Source: Glaciimonas sp. PCH181
GTDB taxonomy: Bacteria; Pseudomonadota; Gammaproteobacteria; Burkholderiales; Burkholderiaceae_D
NCBI RefSeq assembly: GCF_003056055.1
Contig: NZ_PYFP01000002.1
Span: forward strand, 1,116,001 to 1,180,000
Direction: 5' to 3'
DNA: 64,000 nt
The translations under genes were made by a program, and so were the position numbers. Below, in pieces: positions 8,928 through 18,191 of the stretch (its first letter is position 1; each line of letters starts with the position of its first letter). The notes beneath the pieces are model-generated. The model saw only the letters and a list, made by a program, of their open reading frames with translations, did no database searches and was not told where the DNA came from.

Positions 8928-10289
8928 ATGTCTTTTGATGTCGATTTATTCGTCATTGGCGCCGGTTCCGGCGGTGTGCGCGCTGCGCGCTTTGCAGCTG
9001 GTTTTGGTGCGCGTGTCGCGGTCGCCGAGAGCCGCTATTTGGGCGGCACCTGTGTCAATGTCGGCTGCGTGCCTAAAAAGTTGCTGGTGTATGGCGCGCA
9101 CTTTAGCGAAGATTTTGAGCAGGCCAGCGGCTTTGGCTGGACCACATCCAAGCCGACGTTTGACTGGACCACGCTGATCGCCAATAAAGACCGCGAAATT
9201 CATCGGCTAAATGACGTCTATCGCAAGCTACTGGTCAATAGTGGCGTCGCGCTGCACGAAGGCCACGCCCGGATAATTGACGCGCATACCGTAGAAATTA
9301 ACGGTCAGCGCCTGCGTGCCGCGAATATTCTGATCGCCACTGGCGGCTGGCCGCATGTGCCGGATATTCCCGGCAAAGAGTTAGCGATTACGTCGAATGA
9401 GGCATTTTTTCTGAAGCAGTTGCCGCGCCGCGTGTTGGTCGTTGGCGGCGGTTATATTGCGGTCGAATTCGCATCAATTTTTCATGGACTCGGCGCCGAT
9501 ACAACGCTGGTCTATCGCGGCGAATTGATACTGCGCGACTTTGACCGTAGCGTGCGACAACATTTGCATGAGGAATTGCTGAAAAAAGGCCTGAAGCTGG
9601 AATACAACGCCGACATCGCCCGCATCGACAAACAGGACGACGGTAGCCTTGCGGTGACCTTAAAAGACGGTCGCGTGCTCGCAACCGATTGCGTGTTTTA
9701 TGCCACTGGCCGCCGTCCGATGCTGGACAATCTTGGGCTGGAAAACACCGCCGTGGCATTGGACGAAAAAGGTTTTATCAAGGTCGATGACAATTATCAA
9801 ACTACTGAACCGTCGATACTGGCGCTGGGCGATGTGATCGGTCGCGTGCAATTAACGCCGGTGGCATTAGCCGAAGGCATGGCGGTGGCGCGGCGCTTAT
9901 TCCGCCCCGAGGAATATCGTCCGGTCGATTACAACACTATTCCGACGGCGGTATTTAGCCTGCCCAACATCGGCACGGTCGGGGTGAGCGAAGAAGCAGC
10001 GCGCAAAGCGGGACATAACGTGACCATCTTTGAAAGCCGATTCCGCCCGATGAAGCTGAGTTTTAGCGAATCTGACGAGAAAACCTTGATGAAATTGGTG
10101 GTGGACGCCGATACCGATAAAGTATTGGGCTGCCACATGGTCGGGCCGGAGGCGGGCGAGATCATTCAGGGGATTGCTGTGGCGTTGAAAGCCGGAGCGA
10201 CTAAACGCGTGTTTGACGACACCATCGGGATTCATCCGACCTCGGCGGAGGAGTTCGTCACGTTACGCACGCCGGTACCACTCCGATAA
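8928..10289 (+). CDS. gor: glutathione-disulfide reductase
   Basis: This 453-residue flavoprotein uses NADPH to reduce oxidised glutathione. It has the N-terminal FAD fold [11 protein letters not shown], the redox-active disulfide in [13 protein letters not shown], the NADPH-binding fold [12 protein letters not shown], the FAD-contacting ALGDVIGR, and the C-terminal HPTSAEE that supplies the catalytic His of the partner subunit. AAGGAGA precedes the ATG. Its intrinsic terminator has been split by the mobile element described below. With gamma-glutamyltransferase nearby, glutathione metabolism is well represented in this region. Confidence 0.95.
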   Translation: MSFDVDLFVIGAGSGGVRAARFAAGFGARVAVAESRYLGGTCVNVGCVPKKLLVYGAHFSEDFEQASGFGWTTSKPTFDWTTLIANKDREIHRLNDVYRKLLVNSGVALHEGHARIIDAHTVEINGQRLRAANILIATGGWPHVPDIPGKELAITSNEAFFLKQLPRRVLVVGGGYIAVEFASIFHGLGADTTLVYRGELILRDFDRSVRQHLHEELLKKGLKLEYNADIARIDKQDDGSLAVTLKDGRVLATDCVFYATGRRPMLDNLGLENTAVALDEKGFIKVDDNYQTTEPSILALGDVIGRVQLTPVALAEGMAVARRLFRPEEYRPVDYNTIPTAVFSLPNIGTVGVSEEAARKAGHNVTIFESRFRPMKLSFSESDEKTLMKLVVDADTDKVLGCHMVGPEAGEIIQGIAVALKAGATKRVFDDTIGIHPTSAEEFVTLRTPVPLR

Positions 10290-10385
10290 GCGCTGGATTA
10301 TCGGGGCTGACCAACTCTCGGACCGGCAACCAGAAATGCAAAAGAGGCCCAACCGGGCAAGCCCCTCCGAAAACTTGTTGAAAAA

Positions 10386-10407
10386 TTTTCGCTTTAGTTA
10401 GCGAAAA
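10386..10407. terminator. short stem-loop inside the left end of the element
   Basis: ttttcgc pairs with gcgaaaa around an 8-base loop, just inside the left inverted repeat. It may insulate the cargo from gor transcription. Confidence 0.5.
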
Positions 10408-10426
10408 ATCAGGCAGTAATAGGTAG

Positions 10427-10471
10427 AAAAAGAAAAGACCATATGGGAAACTATGTGGTCTTTTTCTTTTT
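10427..10471. terminator. bidirectional terminator-like hairpin before the ClpP-fold gene
   Basis: An A-rich arm ending in gacca (10427-10441) pairs, with one bulged A, with the arm tggtctttttcttttt (10456-10471). It overlaps an in-frame ATG at 10443 and lies just before the preferred start at 10482. Confidence 0.6.
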
Positions 10472-10481
10472 GGCAATCAAT

Positions 10482-11537
10482 ATGAAACTTCGCTTGCTAT
10501 GTGGTCTATCCATCCTTTTGAGCCTTTGGCTTGGGAATTCATATGCAATGACTTTCTCTGCCCCAAAGCACGAGTTCTACGATGTCTTTGCATGGGAAAA
10601 CTCGCACTCAGGAAAAACACGAATTTATGCAGATGGAGAAATCACTGACAACACGGCACAAGAATTTAAAGCATTCGTCATGGCTAACAAGATTGAAAAT
10701 GCAATGGTTTTATTAAATTCAGGTGGCGGTTCACTGGTTGAAGGTATGCGCCTTGGTTCTGCCATTAGAGAGTTGGGTTTTGATACAGGCATTGCCACCT
10801 ACTCCAATGGAAAAATGATTGAGCAAGGAACGTGTGCAAGTGCATGTGCCTATGCATTTGCTGGTGGAATAGGAAGAAATTATTTAGGCAAAGGAACACG
10901 ACTAGGAATTCATCAATTCTATTCAGCAGACCCGAATGTATCTAATCAAGCAAGTCAAGAAGTTAGTGGATTGATTGTTGCCTATCTTCAGAAGATGGGG
11001 GTTGATGCTTTTGCTTTTTCTGCTGCTAGTTTTGTCGGTAAAGAAAATATGTTATGGCTTACCGTAGAAGATGCGGAAAAACTTCAATTTGCAAACGACG
11101 GAGCATTCCCCACCACAGCAGAACTAAAGCAATCTAAAACGGATACATATTTGAAAGTTGAGCAACGAAGAATTAATGGAACAGCAAGGCTACTTTTCTT
11201 TTGCAACAATAAACACATTGCTCTTACAGGTGGATTGGTAACTACTGAAGAAGATGCAAAGAATAAAGACGATTGGGCAACTCGCACTTACTTAAATTTT
11301 GATAACAATACAATTCAACTAGAAACTAGGACAAAAAATCCAAAAGGTTTTAATGTTAGTGGCTCTGTTGCTTGGGTAACGCGAACTCTGACAGGTAACG
11401 ATTTAAATAAATTAATGTCCTCAAAATTAATTACGGTTGGAATCGGTAGCGATGGTGCAATGGCGTATGTCGGTAATGCAGATATAACAAAGGTTAAAGA
11501 TAAAATCGGAAACTTTATTAATAACTGCATTCAATAA
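10482..11537 (+). CDS. exported ClpP-fold serine protease-like protein (COG3904 type)
   Basis: This 351-residue protein has a signal peptide (MKLRLLCGLSILLSLWLGNS) followed by a ClpP/crotonase-type domain. The oxyanion-side SGGGS lies near residue 80. The nucleophile motif GTCASACAYAF puts Ser at about 120, and the histidine in LGIHQFY is at about 144. These match periplasmic predicted Clp-fold proteases. The C-terminal 150 residues are of unknown type. An ATG at 10443 is in frame, but the signal peptide fits a start at 10482. Codon use is much more A/T-rich than in the flanking genes, and it lies within a mobile element, so it is a cargo gene. The target is unknown. Confidence 0.8.
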   Translation: MKLRLLCGLSILLSLWLGNSYAMTFSAPKHEFYDVFAWENSHSGKTRIYADGEITDNTAQEFKAFVMANKIENAMVLLNSGGGSLVEGMRLGSAIRELGFDTGIATYSNGKMIEQGTCASACAYAFAGGIGRNYLGKGTRLGIHQFYSADPNVSNQASQEVSGLIVAYLQKMGVDAFAFSAASFVGKENMLWLTVEDAEKLQFANDGAFPTTAELKQSKTDTYLKVEQRRINGTARLLFFCNNKHIALTGGLVTTEEDAKNKDDWATRTYLNFDNNTIQLETRTKNPKGFNVSGSVAWVTRTLTGNDLNKLMSSKLITVGIGSDGAMAYVGNADITKVKDKIGNFINNCIQ

Positions 11538-11766
11538 ATAAAGATTACAATAATTTTTTAATCAATTATTTGAAATAATCATGGATAAACTAGAAATCCA
11601 GGCAGGTAATTTAAATACTTGGTTTAGTAGTGAAATGATTTAAATTGATTATTATATTAGAAACCCTTATGTCTAATTAACAAATATAAATAGACTGATA
11701 TAAGTACATGATATTTGGCCTTAGTCTATTTTCGAGTTAACATTGCTTTATAGTTTTTAATATAAA

Positions 11767-12102
11767 GTGATAAAAATCAAAACCGAAAAACTTCCTATAA
11801 TTCCTCAGGAAAGTAACGGCGTTCAATATAATTTCTGTAAAAATCCAAGTTGCAATAACTTTGGAATTCCTGCCTCTCAAGACCGGAAGTATGGAAATAG
11901 TGAATATACAATTAACTCTGCTGGTAAAGACTTCCCTCTATTAAAATGCTCCTGCTGTGGTGAAACTCCACCACTTAAAAGCAATGATGGTATTTATGAA
12001 TTAGAACGAATTTCTTCATATCTCAGTATCAGCACAAAGGCTGTTTCCAAATCAAAATTTTCAATTCCCAGGAAAAATTGCTCAGTCGTGGTCAAATCTT
12101 GA
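11767..12102 (+). pseudogene. truncated cysteine-rich frame, possible transposase N-terminus
   Basis: The open frame begins at a GTG and encodes a protein with NFCKNPSCNNFG and later KCSCCGETPPLKSN, that is, paired cysteines like a zinc finger. This resembles the N-terminal region of certain large bacterial transposases, by recollection only. The frame breaks off after about 88 plausible residues into a low-similarity tail and a stop. If correct, it is the remnant of the mobilising gene of the surrounding element. Confidence 0.45.
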
Positions 12103-12334
12103 TAATACCGATCCTAAATATATTTATGCCAAGAAAAATAACCTTTGGCACTATCATATTGGACATACTGAATATGTTCAAAGCAATGGTCCATATATGA
12201 CTTCAGAATGGATTGTTCATTTTATTTGGAATAAATATGATAAAAAGAATTGCAATAAAATAAAGTTGGTGGATTACACTCCACATAAAATATTAGGCTC
12301 CTTCCCACAGCCACAGCCTTATACTTTAGAATAA
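12005..12334 (+). pseudogene. startless second frame, C-terminal remnant of an unknown gene
   Basis: In the +1 frame relative to the previous fragment, the sequence is open for 109 codons (12005-12334). There is no ATG until 12197. From about 12050 it encodes a convincing protein-like sequence rich in aromatic residues (NNLWHYHIGHTEYV, then TSEWIVHFIW). Together with the previous fragment it looks like two different genes joined by a deletion near 12030-12060. I do not recognise the family. Confidence 0.4.
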
Positions 12335-12352
12335 TTTTACTTCTATTAACCA

Positions 12353-12382
12353 AGCCCTCAAACGAGGGCTTTTCTTTTCTCT
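12353..12382 (+). terminator. terminator within the element
   Basis: aagccctc pairs with gagggctt around an AAAC loop and is followed by ttcttttct. Confidence 0.75.
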
Positions 12383-12456
12383 ATTCCTATTCATTCCACT
12401 GCCAAACCCTGCCTTTGAATTGCCCATAAAAAAGTTGGTAAATTGAACGACTATGA

Positions 12457-12490
12457 AAAAAGCCCCAAACCTTGATGGAATGGGGCTTTA
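12457..12490. terminator. second terminator-like hairpin near the right end
   Basis: aagcccc pairs with ggggctt around a 15-base loop, preceded by an A run, so it may act on leftward transcripts. Confidence 0.5.
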
Positions 12491-12637
12491 TAGTTAGGAG
12501 TCGCTGATTTTTTTTAATAAGTTTTCAGAGGGGCTTGCCAACCGGGCCTCTTTTTGTTTTTTGCAGGAGTCGTTTAACTTTCTTTGCTTTGCAGATTTAT
12601 CTGCTCCGGCAAACAAAGATTAACCACCCTACTCGCA

Positions 12638-13153
12638 TCAGAAATGCTGTTTGATAACCTCGTCAAACGCTTCTTCAGCCGACTTGCCCTGCTTCATCAA
12701 TACCGTGATATCGATCGAATATTCACCGATGCTAGGCGGAAGCAGGTCGCGATGGGTCTTGAAATAGTCGTATTTTTGCGAATCGATCAGATCCTGTACT
12801 TTGACCGTAGCAGCACGCGTGCCGCCAGTGGTGCGGGTACGGGTTGCGCTGACTTTGGCGCGGACACCAACACCTGCGATGGCGGCGTTGATTTGGTCTA
12901 GTGTATACACCACGCTACCGTTGCTGCCCACAAATTCATCCGTCACCGGATGCAGCAAATGATGGGTGCTGTTGAACGCCATTTTTTTATCAGAGCTGTT
13001 AATGACCTGATAAAACGGGCGTTGCCCACCGTGGGCCAGCCCGAACTGAACGCGATCTCCGTAGGTTTTCATTTGTCCTACTACGTCATTCAGGTAATCA
13101 GCTGACAGAGTATGAATTGTGCCGTCCCAGCGCTTGCTTCTTGTCGTCTTCAA
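12638..13153 (-). CDS. conserved-looking hypothetical protein, start uncertain
   Basis: The frame encodes up to 171 residues and I do not recognise it. The sequence is well-mixed and protein-like: a basic N-terminus (KTTRSKRW), a central SNGSVVYTLDQINAAI segment and a C-terminal helix KQGKSAEEAFDEVIKQHF. There is no signal peptide or membrane segment. The only start at this end is a TTG at 13153 without a ribosome site; the first ATG is 27 codons in. The frame stays open upstream to a stop at 13263-13265. It may be a 5'-truncated gene, or use a rare start. It lies just outside the mobile element. Confidence 0.6.
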   Translation of the reverse strand: MKTTRSKRWDGTIHTLSADYLNDVVGQMKTYGDRVQFGLAHGGQRPFYQVINSSDKKMAFNSTHHLLHPVTDEFVGSNGSVVYTLDQINAAIAGVGVRAKVSATRTRTTGGTRAATVKVQDLIDSQKYDYFKTHRDLLPPSIGEYSIDITVLMKQGKSAEEAFDEVIKQHF

Positions 13154-13498
13154 AATACAATATGTCCAATAATGATGGCTAAACCGCGTTACGCCGGTCT
13201 GATGCTGGGGATTTGCACCAAATTGGGCTAAGCCGTGCCGGGCGTAATTCAGGCCAGTAATTCAAAGTGATAAATCAGATTAGACCGACATTATCCCCCG
13301 GCACCATTTATTCCGAACAGACTCAGGCAAAATATTTTTACATTATTTTGCATAAATATTGCCTCAAAGCATGAAAAAATTGAGATTTGCTGCCAATGTG
13401 CGTTGATTTGGCTCCTAAGCTGCGCTGGGCGCGCATCTCAGGGCAACTTAGGGATAACTTGACGTCTGGGCAACTTTTGTGTCTTGCAGCTGGGTGGC
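13154..13498. other. intergenic region, 345 bases
   Basis: I see no gene here apart from the upstream extension of the open frame of the previous entry. A partial direct repeat gggcaactt occurs twice near 13441-13475. Confidence 0.5.
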
Positions 13499-14581
13499 TT
13501 AAGGAACAATCGTTGTGAAGAGGTAAACCGCAAAAATAACCAAATGGATGGTGCCCTGCATCACGGTGGTGCGGCCGGTCCCGAGCGACAGCGTGGCGAC
13601 GATGAAAGACAGCAATAGCAAGACGGTGGATTTGATGTCTAGTCCCAAAGACAAAGTCCAACCGGTCGTCAGCGAGACGATCGCTACCGCAGGAATGGTC
13701 AGACCGATACTGGCCAAGGCCGATCCAAGGGCTAAATTCAAACTGGTTTGCAAACGGTTAGCGCGTGCCGCACGTACCGCCGCCAAGCCTTCTGGCAATA
13801 AGACGACGGCGGCAATAATGATGCCGACCAGCGTTTTCGGCGCACCGGCGCTGGCGACTACCGCTTCCAGCGTTGGGGCCAGCGATTTTGCTAACAATAC
13901 GACTGCGCCTAAACACAGCAGCAACAGACCGCCACTGATCCAGGCCACTTTGACGGACGGTGGAGCAGCATGAACTTCTTCATCATTGGTGGATTCATCC
14001 GGCAGAAAATAATCGCGGTGGCGAACTGTCTGGACTAGTACAAATGTGCCGTACAACACTAAAGAAATGACGGCAATAAACGCTAGTTGGCTGTTGCTAT
14101 ACACCGGACCGACTACGCTCGATGTGTAATTAGGCAGCACCAGCGTCAGCACCGCAATCGCTGCCAGCGTCGCCAGCGATGCACTGACGCCCAATAGGCC
14201 GAAGGTCTGCTCTTTGTGGCGACTGGCCCCTGCCAATAGACAAATACCGACGATACCGTTGAGGATAATCATGATGGCCGCGAATACCGTATCGCGCGCC
14301 AGACCCATTGTTTCTTCGCCACCCGCCAGCATCAGCGACACAATCAACGCCACTTCAATCAGCGTTACCGCCAATGCCAGCACCAAGGTCCCATAAGGTT
14401 CTCCGACCCGATGTGCGACGACTTCTGCGTGGTACACGGCGGACAGTACACCGCCCAACAAGCCAAGGACCAGAATGATTGAATAGGCAGCGCCAAGATT
14501 AAACTGGGTACCGGCTAGCAGTATCCAGCCAGCAATCGGCGCAACGACGGTCCATTTGGGGAGGGGGGGAAATTTTTTCAT
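13499..14581 (-). CDS. chaA: calcium/sodium:proton antiporter, ChaA type
   Basis: This 360-residue inner-membrane protein has about ten hydrophobic segments in two homologous halves, as in the Ca2+/cation antiporter superfamily. The two family motifs are visible: LALAVTLIEVALIVSLM in the first half and IIAAVVLLPEGLAAVRAAR in the second, each with the conserved glutamate. ChaA exchanges Na+, K+ or Ca2+ for protons at high pH. A short charged loop (DESTNDEEVHA) separates the halves on the cytoplasmic side. The gene is transcribed alone. Confidence 0.9.
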   Translation of the reverse strand: MKKFPPLPKWTVVAPIAGWILLAGTQFNLGAAYSIILVLGLLGGVLSAVYHAEVVAHRVGEPYGTLVLALAVTLIEVALIVSLMLAGGEETMGLARDTVFAAIMIILNGIVGICLLAGASRHKEQTFGLLGVSASLATLAAIAVLTLVLPNYTSSVVGPVYSNSQLAFIAVISLVLYGTFVLVQTVRHRDYFLPDESTNDEEVHAAPPSVKVAWISGGLLLLCLGAVVLLAKSLAPTLEAVVASAGAPKTLVGIIIAAVVLLPEGLAAVRAARANRLQTSLNLALGSALASIGLTIPAVAIVSLTTGWTLSLGLDIKSTVLLLLSFIVATLSLGTGRTTVMQGTIHLVIFAVYLFTTIVP

Positions 14582-15005
14582 GTCCCCGATTGAACACGAC
14601 TAGAACATTTTTTGCAAGCAAGCGTTTGCGGTAATAACGCTGATTGACTAGCTAAAACACCGTTTTTTTACTCTATCTGCCATCAGATGCGATTTTCGAC
14701 ATGGAGCGATACGAGACGTCAAACCAAGGAATTCACTTAAATTACAGCAGCAAACCTCTATTTTTTTAATCCTCACGAAGTACAGTGCCCTGCTCTCTCC
14801 ACCAACGACAAAGACAAAGACAAAGACAAAGACAAAGATAGACGACTATCACGCTAATTGGCACCGTCGCTATTTATAAATCGCAAAAAATTTCTATTTC
14901 CCCCTCCAAAACCTTGTCATTTTTTACTGAATGTAGATGCGCTTTCGATCGAGGGGGAAAACGGTCTGCTTTTAAATCACTGCCCGGCGTCTCATCTTTG
15001 CGTCG
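14582..15005. other. intergenic region, 424 bases
   Basis: This gap holds the upstream region of chaA and the 3' side of the EAL gene, both read leftwards. The only structure seen is the gacaaa tandem repeat at 14807-14836. Confidence 0.6.
14807..14836. repeat. hexanucleotide microsatellite (gacaaa)5
   Basis: Five perfect copies of gacaaa in tandem, followed by a broken copy gata. The array is outside any gene. Confidence 0.95.
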
Positions 15006-16607
15006 TCACACCGCTTCAACTTTGCTCGCTTGGTTGCGTCGATAAAAATTTAAAAATTCCTCTGCTGGTAAAGCCTTTGCAAACAACCAGCCCTGACCGT
15101 ATTCAACTTCCCGGGCTAGCAAATAATCAGCTTGTTCCTGGGTTTCTATACCCTCTGCAATGATATCCAGTTGCAGGGTTTTAGCCATGCCGATGATGTG
15201 CGGCGTCACGCTGCTGGTAGCAGAATCGGTACCGATGGTGTCGATAAAGGATTTGTCGATTTTCAACGCATCCAATGGAAATCCTAGCAGATACGACAAA
15301 CTCGAATAGCCGGTCCCAAAATCGTCAATCGCCACTGCAAATCCCATCGTGCGAGCACGGCAAATCGTCGTTCGCGCGGCTTCAATATCCATAAAACCGC
15401 GTTCAGTTGCCTCCAGCCAGATTTGTTTTGGCTTGATACCCGTGTCACGTAAAGCGCTTTCAAGTACGGCCAGTACCCGCCCGGTCTTAATGTCTTGCGC
15501 GCTGAGGTTGATGGCAATATGCAGGCCACTATTGGATGCCAGACATTTTTTCATATCGCGCACCACAGCGGCAATCACCTGATCGGTAATCGGCAAAATC
15601 AAGCCGCTTTCTTCGGCCAGCGGAATAAATAAATCCGGGCGCGTCATACTGCCGTCCGGATGCTGCCATCGGACTAACGCTTCGGCGCCGATGCAAAGCC
15701 CCGTACTTAGCTTAACGATCGGCTGATAATAGACAACAAATTCGCGCCGCTCCACTGCAATCTTCAGTTCCCCTAATGGCGACAACCTTCGGCGTAAAAC
15801 CCAAATCACGATACCGACAATAAACGCCGCCATCAGAAATCCAAACGGCAGCAATACCATGCGTTCACGCTGCAATTGGCCTAATATATTACTGTGCGGT
15901 TCGACGGCGACGGCGACTAAGCCGGCGTCCCGAACGACTGCGAACAGATGATCACCGCCATACGCCCGATTTTCCCTTTTAGTCGGCGTGTTAATCATGG
16001 TATTGATCCGCGCCAGATTCGGGTCATTCAACGCACCCAATAATTTGCCATTAGATGTTTGTACGACTAATTGAATCGTCGGATCGAGAATAATGTCTGT
16101 AAAGCGTTCGGAATCGATCAGCGCCACATACGAATTGTGATACAGCGCTGCCATGCTTTTGCCGCCACTGACTTCGGGTGTAGTCCCCAAACTGACGCTA
16201 ATTCCATCCTGCGTCGTAAAATCGACCGGCGCTTGCTTTATCTTTTTGTGCGTGAGGCCGCCTGCGGTGCATTTCAATGCGCCATTTTCGACATAGCCGA
16301 TATCGTCGACATTGCGCGATGTCACTGTCACCATTCGCATCTGCCTGATATGTTCTTCGGAACAAAGCGCGACGTTCATATAATCGAACTTATTCAACGC
16401 AGCGTTCGCCCCCCGAAAAGTCATATTGGTGCGTTCAAGCGCCCGTTGTGCAAAATATTGCAGGCGCTGTTCTTCTACGCTGGTGGCGCGTGTCAAAGAA
16501 AGATGCAAAGTCAGCGCGATTGGCCCCACTGCGCCAATTAAGGCGGCTAGTGTTGCTAGGATAATGACCCAAATACGATGCAAATACTTCTCCTGATGGA
16601 CCTGCAT
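15006..16607 (-). CDS. c-di-GMP phosphodiesterase with CSS sensor and EAL domain
   Basis: This 533-residue membrane protein has a first membrane segment at about residues 12-33, a periplasmic CSS-type sensor (about 35-235; its paired cysteines can be seen in ALCSEEH and ALKCTAG), a second membrane segment (about 245-268) and a C-terminal EAL domain (about 275-525). The EAL domain looks active: GAEALVRW, ISLS-like INLSAQD, WLEATERG, DDFGTGYSS, LKIDKSFI, AEGIET and QGWLFAKAL are all present. It should hydrolyse c-di-GMP, probably under redox control by periplasmic disulfide formation as proposed for this family. There is no GGDEF domain. Confidence 0.9.
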   Translation of the reverse strand: MQVHQEKYLHRIWVIILATLAALIGAVGPIALTLHLSLTRATSVEEQRLQYFAQRALERTNMTFRGANAALNKFDYMNVALCSEEHIRQMRMVTVTSRNVDDIGYVENGALKCTAGGLTHKKIKQAPVDFTTQDGISVSLGTTPEVSGGKSMAALYHNSYVALIDSERFTDIILDPTIQLVVQTSNGKLLGALNDPNLARINTMINTPTKRENRAYGGDHLFAVVRDAGLVAVAVEPHSNILGQLQRERMVLLPFGFLMAAFIVGIVIWVLRRRLSPLGELKIAVERREFVVYYQPIVKLSTGLCIGAEALVRWQHPDGSMTRPDLFIPLAEESGLILPITDQVIAAVVRDMKKCLASNSGLHIAINLSAQDIKTGRVLAVLESALRDTGIKPKQIWLEATERGFMDIEAARTTICRARTMGFAVAIDDFGTGYSSLSYLLGFPLDALKIDKSFIDTIGTDSATSSVTPHIIGMAKTLQLDIIAEGIETQEQADYLLAREVEYGQGWLFAKALPAEEFLNFYRRNQASKVEAV

Positions 16608-16880
16608 GGAACGTCGGGATATCCGGTGTCATGAGATGGGATAGATTCGGTGAGCACAGTGGCATAATGGCACAGTGCCTTCCAGCAAGTCTATCCTTAT
16701 GCAGCCCACCCAGCGTAACTAAATACGGTACTCTTTTTCATGTGAAAACATCGGGAATTGACCTCAATGCAGTCAAGGCGCAGCGCTGCAATCCCAAATT
16801 AGCCCGGATGCGTCTGCGCTGCAAAGCACTGCTGTGGCAAGCCGGAATTTGGACTAAGATACGTTCCCCGACCTTTCACC

Positions 16881-17435
16881 GTGAGTGCTTTAATAATGAC
16901 TGATTTGCCGATCCCCTCTGCGGATATCAACGACGCGCTCGATCTTGACCTCGATGCCGACCAAGACGCTGCGGAGACCACCACCCAAGAACCCCGACTT
17001 TGGCGCGATGTAGGCTGGACCGCGCGCGTCATCAAAAATGTCGACGATGAAGGCTGGGCGGTAGAGATGATCAAAGATGGCGAGCCGGAACCGGCGTTGG
17101 TCGGTCCATGGACCATGGGCCGAGACAAGAAAAATCCCAAGCCACTGGATACCAACGCGTTCAATACGCTGGTAAAGACGGCTTCAGAAGTCTTGCGCCG
17201 TCACGAGCAACAATTGCATGCGATGTTGCATAAAGAAGTATTGGTCGCGACCGCATCGGCGGCGATTAATGTCACGCTGGATATTATTCCTGACGATGAC
17301 TTTCCATATGCATTGCTGACCGCGCATGATGAAGACGGCGTGCAATTGGCGCAAGTTCAGGTCCGATCCAACTTCACGCTAACTAAAACCAGTGCGTCGG
17401 CATGGATAGAGGGCGATTTCCGCAAGCCTGCCTGA
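16881..17435 (+). CDS. conserved hypothetical protein of Burkholderiales
   Basis: This acidic 184-residue protein is of unknown function. The central block WRDVGWTARVIKN followed by GPWTMGRDKKNPKPLD is strikingly regular and, as far as I recall, conserved across Burkholderiales. The N-terminal 40 residues are mostly acidic and probably disordered. There is no signal peptide or membrane segment. The start is GTG at 16881 or ATG at 16896; neither has a strong ribosome site. It is read alone, between the divergent EAL gene and a long gap. Confidence 0.75.
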   Translation: MSALIMTDLPIPSADINDALDLDLDADQDAAETTTQEPRLWRDVGWTARVIKNVDDEGWAVEMIKDGEPEPALVGPWTMGRDKKNPKPLDTNAFNTLVKTASEVLRRHEQQLHAMLHKEVLVATASAAINVTLDIIPDDDFPYALLTAHDEDGVQLAQVQVRSNFTLTKTSASAWIEGDFRKPA

Positions 17436-17912
17436 CGCGACTTTTTGCCACTCTTGCAATCGCTGAAATGCGTTCATGGCCCATTATTACTACGACAACT
17501 AAATCGTTACACCCGGCATGAACGTCATTTTCGCAAGCACTTGATGGCATTTTAGAAATATTTTCTCTATGACAATGTGCCAAATTCGCCACACTGCGAT
17601 CAACCAATCGGCCTATTATTGAAAAAAGTTTCCGGCCGTTAAAAGACCCACCGAATTGCCTTGTTCTTTGCTGGCAAATCTGCATAATTAGCTTGCCCTT
17701 AAGTCGTCCGTCTCCATATACCCTGCGTAGGTTGCCGACGCGACATCGACTTACCCCCTGGCAGTGGTGTATCCTCCTGCATCCGTTTCTGGAGAAGGAA
17801 ATGCAAATACGCAACACCTTCTAAGCAAGAGCACGGAAATATCAGCGATCGCCAGCAACACATCAGCGCGCAGATTCACACAAAAACGCATCCAACACGG
17901 GCTTTAGAACGT
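17436..17912. other. intergenic region with a possible 7-codon leader
   Basis: This 477-base gap has one notable site. A strong ribosome site GGAGAAGGAA (17791-17800) is placed right before ATG and seven codons (MQIRNTF, stop at 17822-17824). The upstream tcctcc could pair with this ribosome site. Whether it is translated is unknown. Nothing else was recognised. Confidence 0.35.
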
Positions 17913-18191
17913 ATGAAAGACTACTACGCCGTTCTCGGCATCGAGAGCAATGCGCCGGTTAACACGATAAAAGCCGCCTATCGCAAGAAGGCATCAGAGT
18001 TTCATCCGGATAGAAATACGTCGCCAGATGCACCGGCGCAGTTTCGCCAGGTACAAGAAGCCTACGATTTGCTATCGGATGACATCAAGCGCCACGAATA
18101 CGATGAAAACCGGCGTCGCAGCTTGCTGGAAAACCCGCTGGAAACAGCGCAACAAATCTGGACTACTTACATAAACAAGGTTCTGCAATGA
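17913..18191 (+). CDS. J-domain protein (DnaJ N-terminal type)
   Basis: This 92-residue protein is almost only a J-domain: DYYAVLGI at the start, the Hsp70-stimulating HPD tripeptide in EFHPDRN near residue 31, and the closing AYDLLSDDIKRHEYD helix. It lacks the Gly/Phe and zinc domains of DnaJ. Short proteins of this type usually direct Hsp70 to one client or complex. Its stop overlaps the start of the next gene by 4 bases (ATGA), so the two are translationally coupled. Confidence 0.9.
   Translation: MKDYYAVLGIESNAPVNTIKAAYRKKASEFHPDRNTSPDAPAQFRQVQEAYDLLSDDIKRHEYDENRRRSLLENPLETAQQIWTTYINKVLQ

Larger units (their letters stand above)
10358..12537. mobile_element. 2.18-kb AT-rich transposon-like element inserted in the gor terminator
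   Basis: The ends are 28-bp inverted repeats starting caagcccctc, differing at three positions (10358-10385 and 12510-12537). They are flanked by a 9-bp direct repeat ccaaccggg (10349-10357 and 12538-12546). Removing the element and one repeat restores a perfect terminator: agaggccc-aacc-gggcctct followed by a T run. So the insertion and its duplication are well supported. The interior is much richer in A/T than the flanks. It holds a secreted ClpP-fold protease gene, a truncated cysteine-rich reading frame, a startless second frame, and several terminators. No complete transposase is present, so it is non-autonomous or decayed. Confidence 0.85.

Noticed and set aside
17383..17817. 144-codon open frame on the minus strand in the gap before the J-domain gene
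   Set aside because: It overlaps the end of a real gene, has a low-complexity Cys/Arg-rich translation and no ribosome site.
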